Assembly: GCA_022361195.1 (NCBI GenBank)
Contig: JAKSBJ010000352.1
Location: 1-64,000 of the forward strand
Direction of reading: 5' to 3'
Origin: Flavobacteriales bacterium
GTDB taxonomy: Bacteria; Bacteroidota; Bacteroidia; Flavobacteriales_D; Crocinitomicaceae
DNA: 64,000 nt
This document shows positions 24,419 through 33,847 of this stretch, in pieces. The position numbers were made by a program, and so were the translations under genes. A model generated the notes under the pieces. It ran no database searches. It saw only the letters and a program-made list of their open reading frames with translations, and was not told the DNA's origin. The first letter of the stretch is position 1. The number at the start of each line of letters is the position of its first letter.

Positions 24419-25385
24419 GCATGAAAATCTCGAAGAGGAAGAAGCAGCTGAATTGTTATCGGCTATTGTGAATGAAGAAGCGAATGATGCTCAAATTGTG
24501 GCTGCTATTTCATGCATTTTAATGCGTTCGATTACCGAAAAAGAAGTCCAGGGATTTAGAAATGCACTTTTAGAGAGGGCCATTGTTCCATCTTCTTTGC
24601 CAAAGGAGGCCATTGATGTTTGTGGAACTGGTGGAGATGGAAAAAATACTTTCAATATTTCAACCTTAAGCGCAGTTGTTATTGCCGGAGCGGGATACCC
24701 AGTGATTAAGCATGGAAATTACGGCGCTTCTTCGCATTGTGGATCATCAAATTTGTTGGAGGCGATGGGGTATCGTTTTCATGATCAGGATCAGCAGTTG
24801 AATCGTCAGTTGGCAAAATCGAATTTGGTGTTTTTACATGCACCACTGAATCATCCTTGTCTCAAGCGTTTAGCGCCTATCCGAAAAGATCTGGGAATTA
24901 GAACCTTTTTCAACTTTCTTGGTCCACTGGTGAATCCGGTACAACCTCATTTTCAATTAACCGGAGTATTTGATTTGAAAGTAGCCCGTATTTATAAATC
25001 AGTGCTACAAAATCAGCGACAAAATTTTGCTATTGTCCATTCGCTAGATGGTTATGACGAAGTAAGTTTGACCTCTCCTTTTAAGTTTTTATCCCGTCAA
25101 TCTGAAGAATTAATTTATCCGGGAGAGTATGGGATTGAACCTTTAAATCCGGTTGATCTTCACGGAGGAACCACCATCTTGGAAGCTCAGGAAATCTTTG
25201 AAAAGGTGTTGAATGGATATGGAACTAAAGCCCAAAATGAAGTGGTTTTGACCAATGCTGCTATTGGAATTCAGTGTGTGAATGGGGAATTGAATTTTAA
25301 CAAAGCTCGAGAAGAAGCTCTTAAATCATTAATGGATGGGAAAGCACTAAAAAGTCTGCAATCTACCATCGAATTATCAAAATAA
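24390..25385 (+). CDS. trpD: Anthranilate phosphoribosyltransferase
   Basis: A 331-residue enzyme that moves phosphoribosyl from PRPP to anthranilate. The diagnostic CGTGGDGKNTFNIST (about residues 77-91), GNYGASSHCGSSNLLEAMG and RKDLGIRTFFNFLGPLVNP motifs are present and the helical N-terminal domain is complete. The 29-base overlap with trpG is real: the ATG at 24390 is within trpG and precedes LLDKLFRHENLEEEEA, the normal TrpD N-terminus. Confidence 0.97.
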   Translation: MKKLLDKLFRHENLEEEEAAELLSAIVNEEANDAQIVAAISCILMRSITEKEVQGFRNALLERAIVPSSLPKEAIDVCGTGGDGKNTFNISTLSAVVIAGAGYPVIKHGNYGASSHCGSSNLLEAMGYRFHDQDQQLNRQLAKSNLVFLHAPLNHPCLKRLAPIRKDLGIRTFFNFLGPLVNPVQPHFQLTGVFDLKVARIYKSVLQNQRQNFAIVHSLDGYDEVSLTSPFKFLSRQSEELIYPGEYGIEPLNPVDLHGGTTILEAQEIFEKVLNGYGTKAQNEVVLTNAAIGIQCVNGELNFNKAREEALKSLMDGKALKSLQSTIELSK

Positions 25386-25392
25386 GTTAGAC

Positions 25393-26169
25393 ATGAAACT
25401 GTTAAAACAAATTATTGCAGATAAAAAATTGGAAATAGAGCGGCAAAGAGAAAAAATGCCTGTCTCTCAACTGACCACGCTACCTACCTTTGACCGAAAG
25501 TGCCATTCTTTGGCGAGGTCAATTAAAGAAAACTCAGGAATCATTGCTGAATTCAAACGAAAGTCACCTTCGCATGGTGATTTTCAAAAAAGAGAGCTGA
25601 AAGAAGTGGTTGACTTTTACGAAAAAGCAGGAGTTTCGGGAATTTCTGTTCTGACCAACCAAACTTACTTTGGAGGATCAATGCTCGACCTTCAAACAGC
25701 TCGGTCAAAGACCAATTTACCCATTTTGCAAAAGGATTTTATTGTCGATGAATATCAATTGTTTCAAGCCAAGTCTGCTGGTGCAGACGCTATTTTACTC
25801 ATCGCAGCCATTTTGGACGATTATTATTCTGAACATTTGGCTTGTATTGCACAATCAATTGGTTTGGAGGTGCTAATGGAGTTTCACTCAGCAGAGGAGA
25901 TTGATCATTACAATGAGTATGTAGATATCGTTGGGATTAACAATCGGAATTTAGATAGTCTTAAAGTAGATGTAGAAATGTCTAAACAACTTTATGTCGA
26001 GTTACCGCGAAATGTGGTCAAAATCAGTGAAAGTGGAATAGGGGAGGTTGATCAAATTCAGGCCCTTTCTTCTTTAGGGTATGATGGTTTTTTAATTGGA
26101 GAATCTCTTTTAAAAAATCCCGAATTGCTGAATGATTTGGAGGCCTCGTTAATACCTAAACTGTTGTAA
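25393..26169 (+). CDS. trpC: Indole-3-glycerol-phosphate synthase
   Basis: A 258-residue TIM-barrel enzyme that closes the indole ring. Motifs in order: IIAEFKRKSPSHGDF (catalytic Lys), VLTNQTYFGG, LPILQKDFIVDEYQL, ADAILLIAAIL, EVLMEFHSAEEI, VGINNRNLDSLKVD, VVKISESGIGEVDQI and GFLIGESLLKNP. It is not fused to TrpF as in E. coli; trpF is a separate gene 1 base downstream. Confidence 0.98.
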   Translation: MKLLKQIIADKKLEIERQREKMPVSQLTTLPTFDRKCHSLARSIKENSGIIAEFKRKSPSHGDFQKRELKEVVDFYEKAGVSGISVLTNQTYFGGSMLDLQTARSKTNLPILQKDFIVDEYQLFQAKSAGADAILLIAAILDDYYSEHLACIAQSIGLEVLMEFHSAEEIDHYNEYVDIVGINNRNLDSLKVDVEMSKQLYVELPRNVVKISESGIGEVDQIQALSSLGYDGFLIGESLLKNPELLNDLEASLIPKLL

Positions 26170-26170
26170 G

Positions 26171-26800
26171 ATGAAAGTAAAAGTTTGCGGTTTAACCGAA
26201 AAACGGAATATCCACCAATTGCTGCAGCAAAGGATCGATATGATGGGGTTGATTTTTTATGAGCAATCAGCTCGGATGATTCACTCTAATTCCGAATTAC
26301 AAAATTGGATTGCGGGACTTCCAATTTCTAAAGTGGGTGTTTTTGTCAATGAAACCACGGAGGTCATTTTACAAAAGGTAAAAGATTTTCAGTTGGATTT
26401 TGCACAGTTGCATGGCAATGAATCGCCTGAACAGATAAAAGAATTATCCTCTAAAATAAAGATCATCAAGGCTTTTTCAGTTCATGATGATTTTGATTTT
26501 GAACAATGTTTGCAATATATGCATGCCAGTCTGTTTCTGTTTGATACAAAAGGAAAAATGGCAGGAGGAAATGGCATTAAATTCAATTGGGAAGTTTTAG
26601 AAAAATACAAAGGAAAAACACCTTTTCTGTTGAGCGGAGGAATTCATTTATCGGACGTAATTGAAATTAAAAAACTAGAACATCCAATGCTCTATGGAGT
26701 GGATTTAAACAGCGGATTTGAACTTCGTCCGGGAATTAAAAATGGACGGATTATTCAACAATTTATTCAAGAACTAAAACGAAAAGATTATGCTTATTGA
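26171..26800 (+). CDS. trpF: Phosphoribosylanthranilate isomerase
   Basis: A 209-residue TIM-barrel enzyme converting N-phosphoribosylanthranilate to the carboxyphenylamino-deoxyribulose form. The N-terminal [14 protein letters not shown] has the catalytic Cys, and the later strands [34 protein letters not shown] and [27 protein letters not shown] (catalytic Asp region) fit the family. It overlaps trpB by 11 bases. Confidence 0.97.
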   Translation: MKVKVCGLTEKRNIHQLLQQRIDMMGLIFYEQSARMIHSNSELQNWIAGLPISKVGVFVNETTEVILQKVKDFQLDFAQLHGNESPEQIKELSSKIKIIKAFSVHDDFDFEQCLQYMHASLFLFDTKGKMAGGNGIKFNWEVLEKYKGKTPFLLSGGIHLSDVIEIKKLEHPMLYGVDLNSGFELRPGIKNGRIIQQFIQELKRKDYAY

Positions 26801-27947
26801 TGAACATGGTTTTTATGGTGAATATGGAGGAGCTTATATTCCGGAAATGCTTCATCAACCAGTTGAAGAGCTTAAAAAGGCCTTTGATTCTTACAAAGAG
26901 GATAAAACATTTGAAGCAGAGTATTTGCAGTTGTTGAAAGACTACGTTGGGCGTCCAACTCCCTTGTATAAAGCCGAAAATCTGTCCACTAAATATGAGG
27001 CGGAGATTTATTTAAAGCGAGAAGATTTAAATCACACCGGAGCTCATAAAATCAACAACAGCATAGGTCAGGTCTTATTGGCTAAGCGAATGAACAAAAA
27101 ACGCATTATAGCTGAAACCGGAGCTGGTCAACATGGTGTTGCAACTGCTACAGCCTGTGCTTTGATGGGATTAGAATGCAAGGTATTTATGGGGGAAATG
27201 GATATCAAACGACAAGCACCAAACGTTAGTCGAATGAAAATGTTGGGAGCAGAGGTGATTCCAGCTTCATCGGGAAGTAAAACACTCAAAGATGCTACCA
27301 ATGAAGCCATTCGTTATTGGATTAATAATCCGGATACTTTTTACGTGATTGGCTCGGTAGTAGGCCCTCACCCTTATCCTCAAATTGTGGCTCATTTCCA
27401 GTCAATTATTAGTAAAGAAATGAAACAACAATTCAAGGCAATTCAAAGACAACCAGAGGTGATTATTGCTTGTGTAGGAGGAGGGTCGAATGCGGTTGGA
27501 GCATTTTATCATTACTTGAATGATCCTGTTAAATTACTGATTGCCGAAGGTGGAGGAAAGGGACTGGATAGTGGATTGTCTGCAGCTACTTCAGTTTTAG
27601 GTACAGATGGAATAATTCATGGTAGCAAGACGATTTTAATGCAAGACGAAAATGGCCAAATTACGGAGCCTTATTCCATTTCGGCCGGATTGGATTATCC
27701 TGGAATCGGACCTTTACATGCTCATTTGATTAAATATCAGAGGGTGGAGAGTTTTTCGATAACAGACGAGGAAGCTTTAACAGCAGCTCAACAATTAGCC
27801 AAAATGGAAGGGATTATTCCTGCTTTGGAATCGGCTCACGCATTGGCTACCCTCGAAAAAGTGGATTTAAAAAACAAATGTGTGGTCATTAACCTCTCCG
27901 GACGAGGAGATAAGGATTTGGAAACGTATATCTCAAACATCTCATGA
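26790..27947 (+). CDS. trpB: Tryptophan synthase beta chain
   Basis: A 385-residue PLP enzyme joining indole and serine. The PLP lysine is in [15 protein letters not shown], and [62 protein letters not shown] and [14 protein letters not shown] follow. This is the TrpB1 type that pairs with TrpA. It overlaps trpF by 11 bases and trpA by four (ATGA). Confidence 0.98.
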   Translation: MLIDEHGFYGEYGGAYIPEMLHQPVEELKKAFDSYKEDKTFEAEYLQLLKDYVGRPTPLYKAENLSTKYEAEIYLKREDLNHTGAHKINNSIGQVLLAKRMNKKRIIAETGAGQHGVATATACALMGLECKVFMGEMDIKRQAPNVSRMKMLGAEVIPASSGSKTLKDATNEAIRYWINNPDTFYVIGSVVGPHPYPQIVAHFQSIISKEMKQQFKAIQRQPEVIIACVGGGSNAVGAFYHYLNDPVKLLIAEGGGKGLDSGLSAATSVLGTDGIIHGSKTILMQDENGQITEPYSISAGLDYPGIGPLHAHLIKYQRVESFSITDEEALTAAQQLAKMEGIIPALESAHALATLEKVDLKNKCVVINLSGRGDKDLETYISNIS

Positions 27948-28705
27948 AAAAGCGTATAAAACAGTTATTTGATCAAAAGGAAAAAGGGATTTGTTCCATT
28001 TTTATAACAGCCGGTTTTCCTGAAAAGGAGTCACTTTTAAATCTGGTTCCACTTTTAGATAAAAATGGAGTAGACTTAATTGAAATTGGAATCCCTTTTT
28101 CAGACCCTTTGGCTGATGGAACTACAATTCAGCAATCTTCAGAAGTGGCCTTGAAAAACGGAATGAACCTCTTGCTGTTGTTTGAGCAATTGAAAGAGTT
28201 GAGAAAGAGTACTGAAGTTCCTATTGTTTTAATGGGCTATTTTAACCCTATTTTTCAATTTGGACTGGAAGCTTTTTTGGAACGATGTCAGCAAGTTGGA
28301 GTGGATGGGGTAATCATCCCGGATGTTTCTTTTGAACTCTATCATTCGCACTATGAGGTTTTGTTTGAACAATTTGAAGTTCCGTTAATCTTTTTAGCTT
28401 CAGCGAATAATCCTGAACGAATTGTACAAATTGATCAAAAGAGTAAAGCCTTCATTTATTTACTTTCTTCAGCCTCAATTACAGGAAAACAAAATACATT
28501 TTCAGCGGAGCAGTTGGATGCTTTTAAGGATGTTAGAGAATTAAACCTAAAATCCCCTGTTTTGCTTGGATTTGGAATTCATAATAGAGAGACAGTTAAG
28601 ATTGCTCATCATTATTTTGAGGGATCAATTATTGGTTCTGCTTTTATTCGGGCTTTAGAAAATAAGAAGCCTGTTCAGGAATTTTTACAGCAAGTAGGAT
28701 ACTAA
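27944..28705 (+). CDS. trpA: Tryptophan synthase alpha chain
   Basis: A 253-residue TIM-barrel enzyme releasing indole from indole-3-glycerol phosphate. The catalytic Glu is in [16 protein letters not shown] and the catalytic Asp in [22 protein letters not shown] and GFGIHNRE phosphate-site motifs follow. It is the last gene of the operon, followed after 4 bases by a strong terminator. Confidence 0.98.
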   Translation: MKKRIKQLFDQKEKGICSIFITAGFPEKESLLNLVPLLDKNGVDLIEIGIPFSDPLADGTTIQQSSEVALKNGMNLLLLFEQLKELRKSTEVPIVLMGYFNPIFQFGLEAFLERCQQVGVDGVIIPDVSFELYHSHYEVLFEQFEVPLIFLASANNPERIVQIDQKSKAFIYLLSSASITGKQNTFSAEQLDAFKDVRELNLKSPVLLGFGIHNRETVKIAHHYFEGSIIGSAFIRALENKKPVQEFLQQVGY

Positions 28706-28709
28706 ATAA

Positions 28710-28741
28710 AAAGCCGGATATGAATACACATATCCGGCTTT
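28710..28741. terminator. Bidirectional intrinsic terminator after trpA
   Basis: AAAGCCGGATATG pairs with CATATCCGGCTTT (13 bp, six-base loop). On the plus strand it follows trpA by 4 bases; on the minus strand the A-rich left side gives a T tail that could serve the convergent DUF2807 gene. Confidence 0.85.
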
Positions 28742-28761
28742 AGAATAAAAAAGGAAAGTTT

Positions 28762-29499
28762 TTATCGTTCAATAAGATCTCCTGATCCCATTACACTGTG
28801 AGATATTTTGGGATTTCCGTGGTAGATAACATCTCCACTCCCCATAATAGTTACATCCATTGCCGAAGTAGCGTGAACCTCTACATCTCCTGATCCTGCA
28901 ATACTCACTGCTACAGCGCTTGTTGGAAGTTCAGAAATAACATCTCCAGATCCGTTGATGTTAATGTCAGCTGTTTTAGAGGATGATCCATCCAAAATAA
29001 CATCTCCTGAACCATTTACGTCTACCGAATAATGTTCTACATTCAATTCCTTCATGACAACATCGCCACTTCCGTTAATGGAGCAACTTAGTTTGTCACT
29101 TTCAATGTTTCCTTTAGAAATAATATCTCCACTGCCGTTAATGCTAATATCATGAATAACAGGAGTCGTAACATAAACTTTAATTCCATCAGAAGAATTG
29201 ATGCAATTACAGTCTTTTGTTGAAATCATTAAAGTATTATTACTCACATTAGTTTTAATGTATGGAAGAAGATCTGCATTACTCTCTACAGCAACGGAAG
29301 TTTCAGCTCCTTGCTTTAAAATTACACTGGCTGAGATATCAAGGTCTACTGCCTCGAAATTTTCAACTCTTCGATTTTCTTTAGTAACAGGGCCTTTTCC
29401 TTTTTTGCAGTTACCACCAAAAAAGGTATTGCTATTATAAGTCCAGGCATAAATACCCAGGCATAGCATTAATACAATAATAGAACTCAGAAATTTCAT
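28762..29499 (-). CDS. DUF2807 beta-helix protein (head-GIN domain)
   Basis: A 245-residue protein with a signal peptide (about 1-20) and a DUF2807 domain. From the middle on, the motif GSGD recurs seven times at spacings near 20 residues (INGSGDIIS, INGSGDVVM, VNGSGDVIL, INGSGDVIS, IAGSGDVEV, IMGSGDVIY, VMGSGDLIE), which fits rungs of a right-handed beta helix. FEAVDLDISASVILKQG near residue 50 is the family's N-terminal strand pair. Members are annotated as putative autotransporter adhesins of Bacteroidota; the role is unknown. A decayed copy of its 5' region lies 3.74 kb downstream at 33100-33240. Confidence 0.92.
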   Translation of the reverse strand: MKFLSSIIVLMLCLGIYAWTYNSNTFFGGNCKKGKGPVTKENRRVENFEAVDLDISASVILKQGAETSVAVESNADLLPYIKTNVSNNTLMISTKDCNCINSSDGIKVYVTTPVIHDISINGSGDIISKGNIESDKLSCSINGSGDVVMKELNVEHYSVDVNGSGDVILDGSSSKTADININGSGDVISELPTSAVAVSIAGSGDVEVHATSAMDVTIMGSGDVIYHGNPKISHSVMGSGDLIER

Positions 29500-29644
29500 A
29501 GCTAGTTTGTTATCTTTTATACTCGTATGACACTTTAACTTAAAATAAGTTACACCAAAATTACTTTTTTTTATCCTATTGAGAAAAAAGGTCCTTAAGG
29601 TGAATAACTTTCTGTTCAGGGCCTAATAAAAAGCGTTTCTTTTT
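29330..29644. repeat. Direct repeat, left copy (DUF2807 head plus ogt tail remnant)
   Basis: This stretch is similar, over roughly 300 bases, to 33100-33384 at a constant offset of 3741-3744. Perfect shared words include CATTAATACAATAATAG (29467 and 33211), ATCTTTTATACTC (29512 and 33255) and a 19-mer AATAAAAAGCGTTTCTTTT (29625 and 33366). It includes the intact DUF2807 5' end and its promoter region on the left part. The outer limits are approximate. Confidence 0.8.
29576..29644 (-). pseudogene. Remnant of an ogt 3' end
   Basis: The minus strand reads KKKRFLLGPEQKVIHLKDLFSQ then stop, against KKRFLLNLEREVAGPKDLFSK then stop at the end of the intact ogt at 33317. Upstream the frame meets a stop at once. 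No catalytic part is left, so this is a tail fragment from an older duplication. Confidence 0.8.
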
Positions 29645-29647
29645 TAT

Positions 29648-29655
29648 ACTTTTGA
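29648..29655 (+). promoter_or_regulatory. -7 element before the AraC-type gene
   Basis: TACTTTTG matches TAnnTTTG and lies 153 bases before the ATG of the regulator, in the unique sequence just after the repeat. No convincing -33 element is found. The long leader makes this uncertain. Confidence 0.3.
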
Positions 29656-29808
29656 ATGGTTATAAATCTTTTGCATTCAACACCATGGAAGAAATCGGGA
29701 TGTAAAAGAAGCGCTATCGTTGTCATCAACGGTATACCGTGGTAGGTTTAATGAAATTTAAATTTACGATGGGCTTGCTAAAAAAATCAATTAAAACTTC
29801 TGGGAAAT

Positions 29809-30921
29809 ATGGACTTGACGTTTAGTCTCATGACGACTATTGAGGTGTTGGGCTTTTTACAAGGGGTAATTCTAGGAACGGTGCTCTTGATTGCGAATTT
29901 CGATCGATCAAAATCAAAACTGTTTTTGGCCATTTTCATTTTGACTTATGCTTTGGGATTATTTCCAGGCATTGTCACTGAATTAGGTTTTATGACTTCT
30001 TATTTTGACGGAGCTTTTGAGATTGTAAATATGAGTTGGCTCTTTTTTCCTTTGTTTTATGGGTATGTCCAAAACGTATCTATTTTATCTGAAAAAATAG
30101 AATGGTGGCCCTTGAGGTTGGGAATTGGACTAATGCTTCTAGAAATGATTTCATTCTTTGTACTAAAAGATTATTCCTATCAACTGACAGCCTATATTTT
30201 AAATCTGATTTTTTATGTGATTTTTGATTTGATTATTGCCTTTAAAATTATTTGGTTTGTGCGTCGACATGTCAAAGAGTTAAAAAATCAATATTCTTCT
30301 ATTGAAAACAGGGAGTTATTATGGGCCAGAAATTTTGCACTGATCGGAATCGGTTACACTTTTGTAGCTAGTTTGGTAACGATCTTTTTTACCGAAGACA
30401 TCTTTTATTTTACATTATCCGTTATAAATATTCTTCTTCTTTATTGGGTTTCATTAAGGGGGATATTCCAGCAAAAGGTCATTCCGGTAATTGCGGAAAA
30501 GGCCTTGAAAAAAAATCTTTCGACTGAGAGTAGAAACGAAAAGGAAATAGGCTCCTCAACTACAATTCTGGAATCAGAGATGAACTCCGTCATTAGCGGA
30601 GCCAAAAATTATCTTATCCAAACAGAAGTTTATACAAAGCCTGACTTGACAATTAGAGATGTTTCAACGGCCCTTGATATTCATTCGAGACATTTGTCTT
30701 CCTGCATTAATCAATGCCTAAAAATCAATTTCAATGCATTCATAAATAATTTCAGAATAGAAAAAGCGAAAGCAATGTTGAAAGAAAAGAAATTTTCACA
30801 CCTATCCGTGGAAGGAATTGGGTTGGAAGTTGGGTTTAAATCGAGAAGTACATTTTATGCTGCTTTTAAAAGGGAAACGGGTACCACACCAAGTGAATAC
30901 AGGAGAAAGAACTCAAATTAA
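29809..30921 (+). CDS. Membrane-bound AraC-type transcription regulator
   Basis: A 370-residue protein with seven apparent membrane helices in the first 225 residues, an acidic linker and a C-terminal AraC-type helix-turn-helix (about 265-370: LTIRDVSTALDIHSRHLSSCINQCLKINFNAFINNFRIEKAK and VGFKSRSTFYAAFKRETGTTPSEYRR). This is a common Bacteroidota class in which a 7TM sensor is fused to a DNA-binding domain that acts from the membrane. It probably controls the two genes that follow, an outer membrane protein and a peptidase; the gap of 112 bases holds a possible promoter for these. Confidence 0.9.
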   Translation: MDLTFSLMTTIEVLGFLQGVILGTVLLIANFDRSKSKLFLAIFILTYALGLFPGIVTELGFMTSYFDGAFEIVNMSWLFFPLFYGYVQNVSILSEKIEWWPLRLGIGLMLLEMISFFVLKDYSYQLTAYILNLIFYVIFDLIIAFKIIWFVRRHVKELKNQYSSIENRELLWARNFALIGIGYTFVASLVTIFFTEDIFYFTLSVINILLLYWVSLRGIFQQKVIPVIAEKALKKNLSTESRNEKEIGSSTTILESEMNSVISGAKNYLIQTEVYTKPDLTIRDVSTALDIHSRHLSSCINQCLKINFNAFINNFRIEKAKAMLKEKKFSHLSVEGIGLEVGFKSRSTFYAAFKRETGTTPSEYRRKNSN

Positions 30922-31033
30922 AGTTGTTCGGATTTCAGAAATTCAAACACCTTTCCATGATTTTTCAATTTACCGAATAAGGTAATTGACTTTTATTTGC
31001 GCTGTAATAAAAAATCATTGACAAAGTTGAAAT

Positions 31034-31870
31034 ATGAATAAAATAATAAGCTTTTTGGTAATATGTTTTACCGCAAATTTTGCTTTTTCTCAAATCAAAG
31101 AGGAAAGCGAAAACATCCGAAGGAAAGTTCAAAAGAAGACCTATGTAGGGGTAGGAGGGGGAATGGGAGCATACCAGGATGCCAAGTTTTCAAATGTAGC
31201 TTATAACGGAATAAGTGGAAGCTTTAATTTGGGGACAGGTCGTGAAAGTGATCATTATGTTTGGAACACTGACTTTTGGACGAGATATTCCGCATTGAGA
31301 ACAGGTTCGCATGTAGGTAAAGGGTTCTATTTGGATGCTGGTTATTCTTTTGACTATACGAGAAAATTAACCGAAAACTATCAGCTTGGAGGAAAGTGGA
31401 CATTGGCAAATGGAAACTTCAGAAGATTTGCCGATCTGGGGAATAATAGTACAGGAATAGTTCTTAGCTCTACCGTTTCTGCATTGGGACGTTATACAAG
31501 ACCGATCAATAAGGATCTGAAGATTAATTTTGAATTGGCCTTGGGGTTGTTTTCAGTTGCCCGGGAGGGTACTAGCTTTGCCTATAGTGCCGTTCAAAAA
31601 GTACTAGAGGAAGGTGTCTTTAATTTTCAAGACGAAGCAACAACAAGTCCGCTTCATCTTAAGTATGCTTCTTTCGAAACCATTGGAAGCTTAAACAAAA
31701 TTGAAACAACGTTATCATTGGATTTCAGAAAAAGATGGCGTTTAACCTATTCGTGGGATTTGTTTAATTACAGAACCATTAAAGGGTATCCTCTAACAAT
31801 TGCTGCGCATACTCTTAGCGTTAGATTCAACTATATAAACAAAATTAAAACACGAACTAATAAAAAGTAA
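31034..31870 (+). CDS. Probable outer-membrane beta-barrel protein
   Basis: A 278-residue protein with a Sec signal peptide (ending NFAFSQ) and alternating aromatic/polar strands: YVGVGGGMGAYQDAKF, GISGSFNLGTGRESDHYVWNTDFWTRYSA, GFYLDAGYSFDYTRKL and IETTLSLDFRKRWRLTYSWDLF. The pattern of short amphipathic strands and Gly/Asn turns fits a beta barrel; no family is recognised. It has 2 bases to the S41 peptidase gene, so the two are one transcription unit and could act together in the envelope. Confidence 0.7.
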   Translation: MNKIISFLVICFTANFAFSQIKEESENIRRKVQKKTYVGVGGGMGAYQDAKFSNVAYNGISGSFNLGTGRESDHYVWNTDFWTRYSALRTGSHVGKGFYLDAGYSFDYTRKLTENYQLGGKWTLANGNFRRFADLGNNSTGIVLSSTVSALGRYTRPINKDLKINFELALGLFSVAREGTSFAYSAVQKVLEEGVFNFQDEATTSPLHLKYASFETIGSLNKIETTLSLDFRKRWRLTYSWDLFNYRTIKGYPLTIAAHTLSVRFNYINKIKTRTNKK

Positions 31871-31872
31871 AA

Positions 31873-32970
31873 ATGATGAGTTACTCTAAAGGATTAATAA
31901 GGGTGAAGGGGATCAAAATTATAGGACTCTTAATTCTATTTTTAAGCATATATAGTTGTGAAAAAGTCTTTATAAAACCCAAATCGGGAACCTCCAATAC
32001 GGAAATTTTCGAGGAATACACCCAGCTTGTAGCTGAGAAGTATGGGATGTTAGAATTTAAGAAAGTTGATATGACTCACCTTTCTGACTCTCTTCGTCCA
32101 TTTGTAACCGAAGAAATGACCACAGACTCCTTGTTTGGAGTGTTAAACGTTATTGTACAACGGTTAAAGGATGGGCATTCAGCCTTGTTTACTAAAGACT
32201 TAAATGGAGAAAGTACAAACTTCAGTGGTTATGATTTTATTAGCGGTTATCCAATATCACTTCATGGAGGAATTCTGGTTGATAACTATGTTGGGGCCAC
32301 GGTAGCTCCAGAAATGAACTCCCTCGGAACAATAGGTGAAACGGATTTACGAATGATCTATGGCCTTCTTCCTCAGGACAATGAAATAGCCTATATCCGT
32401 ATTCCATCTTTTAATGTTTCAATATCGACGGAAGAGTTAGAGACTGTTTTTCAATCATTGAATTCAGCCAAAGGAATGATTGTGGACATTAGAGGAAACA
32501 CTGGAGGAGACCCAATTTTAGCAACCAATATTGCCGCTTATTTTACTGATCAGGAAGTTTATATCGGTTATGAGAATTTTAAGATTGGTCCTGGTGAGGA
32601 TGATTTTTCAAAAAGTCCTGCAAACCTTAAACCGGCGAGTTCTGATTATCGATTTTTAAAACCTGTGGCTGTTTTAACGGATCGCTTTGTCTATAGTGCC
32701 GCAACAACCTTTTGCTATTCTGTCAATCCGTTGGATAATGTAACATTTATCGGCCAGCGTACAGGAGGAGGAAGTGGTTCCGTTGCTGCGGGATATTTGG
32801 CAAATGGTTGGATATGGAACCTATCGGTAAGTGAGTTTGTTGGAGTGGATGATGATGGTTCGGAACAACACCTTGACAATGGTTTTGAGCCAGATATAAA
32901 TGTTCTTCTCGATACATTGGATAAAACACAAGACGAAATTATTGAAAGGGCAATTCTAGAATTGCAATAA
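31873..32970 (+). CDS. S41-family peptidase lipoprotein
   Basis: A 365-residue lipoprotein: positive N-terminus, hydrophobic segment and lipobox LSIYSC. The S41 (C-terminal processing peptidase-like) domain spans about residues 85-355 with IAYIRIPSFNVS, KGMIVDIRGNTGGDP, and VAVLTDRFVYSAATTFCYSV, in which the catalytic Ser sits in YSAATTF. TFIGQRTGGGSGS and LDNGFEPDINVLLD are family end motifs. No PDZ domain is evident between the two. A substrate cannot be named. It follows the outer membrane protein by 2 bases and ends the segment bracketed by the decayed repeats. Confidence 0.9.
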   Translation: MMSYSKGLIRVKGIKIIGLLILFLSIYSCEKVFIKPKSGTSNTEIFEEYTQLVAEKYGMLEFKKVDMTHLSDSLRPFVTEEMTTDSLFGVLNVIVQRLKDGHSALFTKDLNGESTNFSGYDFISGYPISLHGGILVDNYVGATVAPEMNSLGTIGETDLRMIYGLLPQDNEIAYIRIPSFNVSISTEELETVFQSLNSAKGMIVDIRGNTGGDPILATNIAAYFTDQEVYIGYENFKIGPGEDDFSKSPANLKPASSDYRFLKPVAVLTDRFVYSAATTFCYSVNPLDNVTFIGQRTGGGSGSVAAGYLANGWIWNLSVSEFVGVDDDGSEQHLDNGFEPDINVLLDTLDKTQDEIIERAILELQ

Positions 32971-33099
32971 ACCATTACGGATTCTTATAGAAAAGAGGAG
33001 GTTAAGGAGATTTTTTAATCCGGTCATGCAGCGAGCTGACAGGAAGCACATTTGGTCAAAATGAACAAGGTGAACGGAGTCAGGAAAGAGTATTCATAA

Positions 33100-33240
33100 G
33101 TTAAAATTGATCATATAAAACTCTGAACTTTTAGTTTTTCATTACTAAGCGGGTGGGCTTTTTTCTTTTTACCATTTAAAAAGGAGTCGTTACTATAAGT
33201 TCAGAGGTAACATTAATACAATAATAGGACCAAGAGGGGG
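33100..33240 (-). pseudogene. Remnant of a DUF2807 gene 5' end
   Basis: The sequence follows the minus-strand coding start of the intact DUF2807 gene (28762-29499): ACCAnnnnAAAAAGG then a run matching TATAAGTcCAG and the shared 17-mer CATTAATACAATAATAG. The start codon of the intact copy is replaced by GAT here and the reading frame does not continue. It is adjacent to ogt, where the intact DUF2807 gene would sit in an undisturbed copy. Confidence 0.7.
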
Positions 33241-33384
33241 ATAGTTTGTTTACGATCTTTTATACTCAGATAAAACTTTAACTGAAAATAAGTTGAATCA
33301 CAACTACTATTTTGATTTATTTAGAGAAAAGGTCTTTGGGGCCAGCAACTTCCCGCTCTAGGTTCAATAAAAAGCGTTTCTTTT
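33100..33384. repeat. Direct repeat, right copy (DUF2807 remnant plus intact ogt tail)
   Basis: Partner of 29330-29644. It holds the DUF2807 remnant, the old promoter region (including ATCTTTTATACTC) and then the 3' coding end of the intact ogt. The two copies bracket the regulator/outer-membrane/peptidase segment. The rest of the 345-base gap 32971-33316 shows nothing else I can name. Confidence 0.75.
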
Positions 33385-33847
33385 CAAGCCCGCCCGCATA
33401 ACCAGTCAAAGAACCATCCGAACCTATAATACGATGACAAGGAACCAAAATGGCAATTTTGTTCTTTCCATTGGCAGAGGCCATAGCTCGTATGGCTTTT
33501 TCATCACCAAATGATTTTGCCTGCTCCAAATAGGTTCTGGTTTCACCATAAGGAACGAGTAATAACTCACTCCAAACTTTTAGTTGAAAATCAGTTCCAT
33601 CTAGTTTTAACGGAAGGGTGAATTTTTGACGCTTCTGATTAAAATACTCTTTCAGTTGAGTTTTGAGCATTTTGGTGTATTTATTATCTCCCTTTTCAAT
33701 TGTCGCATCAAACTTCTTTTTCAAAGCCTCAATTTCTTTTTTAAGCTCTTTTCGGCTTTTGAATTCGAGTAAATAAATTCCCTCATCTGTTGCCAGACAA
33801 GTCATTTGCCCCAGGGGAGTTTTAAAGGAACTTTGATAAAAAGTCAT
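33317..33847 (-). CDS. ogt: Methylated-DNA--[protein]-cysteine S-methyltransferase
   Basis: A 176-residue repair protein that removes alkyl groups from O6-alkylguanine onto its own Cys. The active-site PCHR is in ILVPCHRIIGSDGSLTGYAGGLEKK (about residues 137-160), with the preceding FQLKVWSELLLVPYGETRTY helix-turn-helix region. The N-terminal half is the usual variable domain. Its start overlaps the end of the SDR gene (ATGA). A tail fragment of a second copy lies at 29576. Confidence 0.95.
   Translation of the reverse strand: MTFYQSSFKTPLGQMTCLATDEGIYLLEFKSRKELKKEIEALKKKFDATIEKGDNKYTKMLKTQLKEYFNQKRQKFTLPLKLDGTDFQLKVWSELLLVPYGETRTYLEQAKSFGDEKAIRAMASANGKNKIAILVPCHRIIGSDGSLTGYAGGLEKKRFLLNLEREVAGPKDLFSK

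Noticed and set aside
28800-29150. GSGD-coding repeats as a CRISPR-like or tandem DNA repeat.
   Set aside because: The repetition is at protein level only; the DNA between turns varies, and spacing is not constant.
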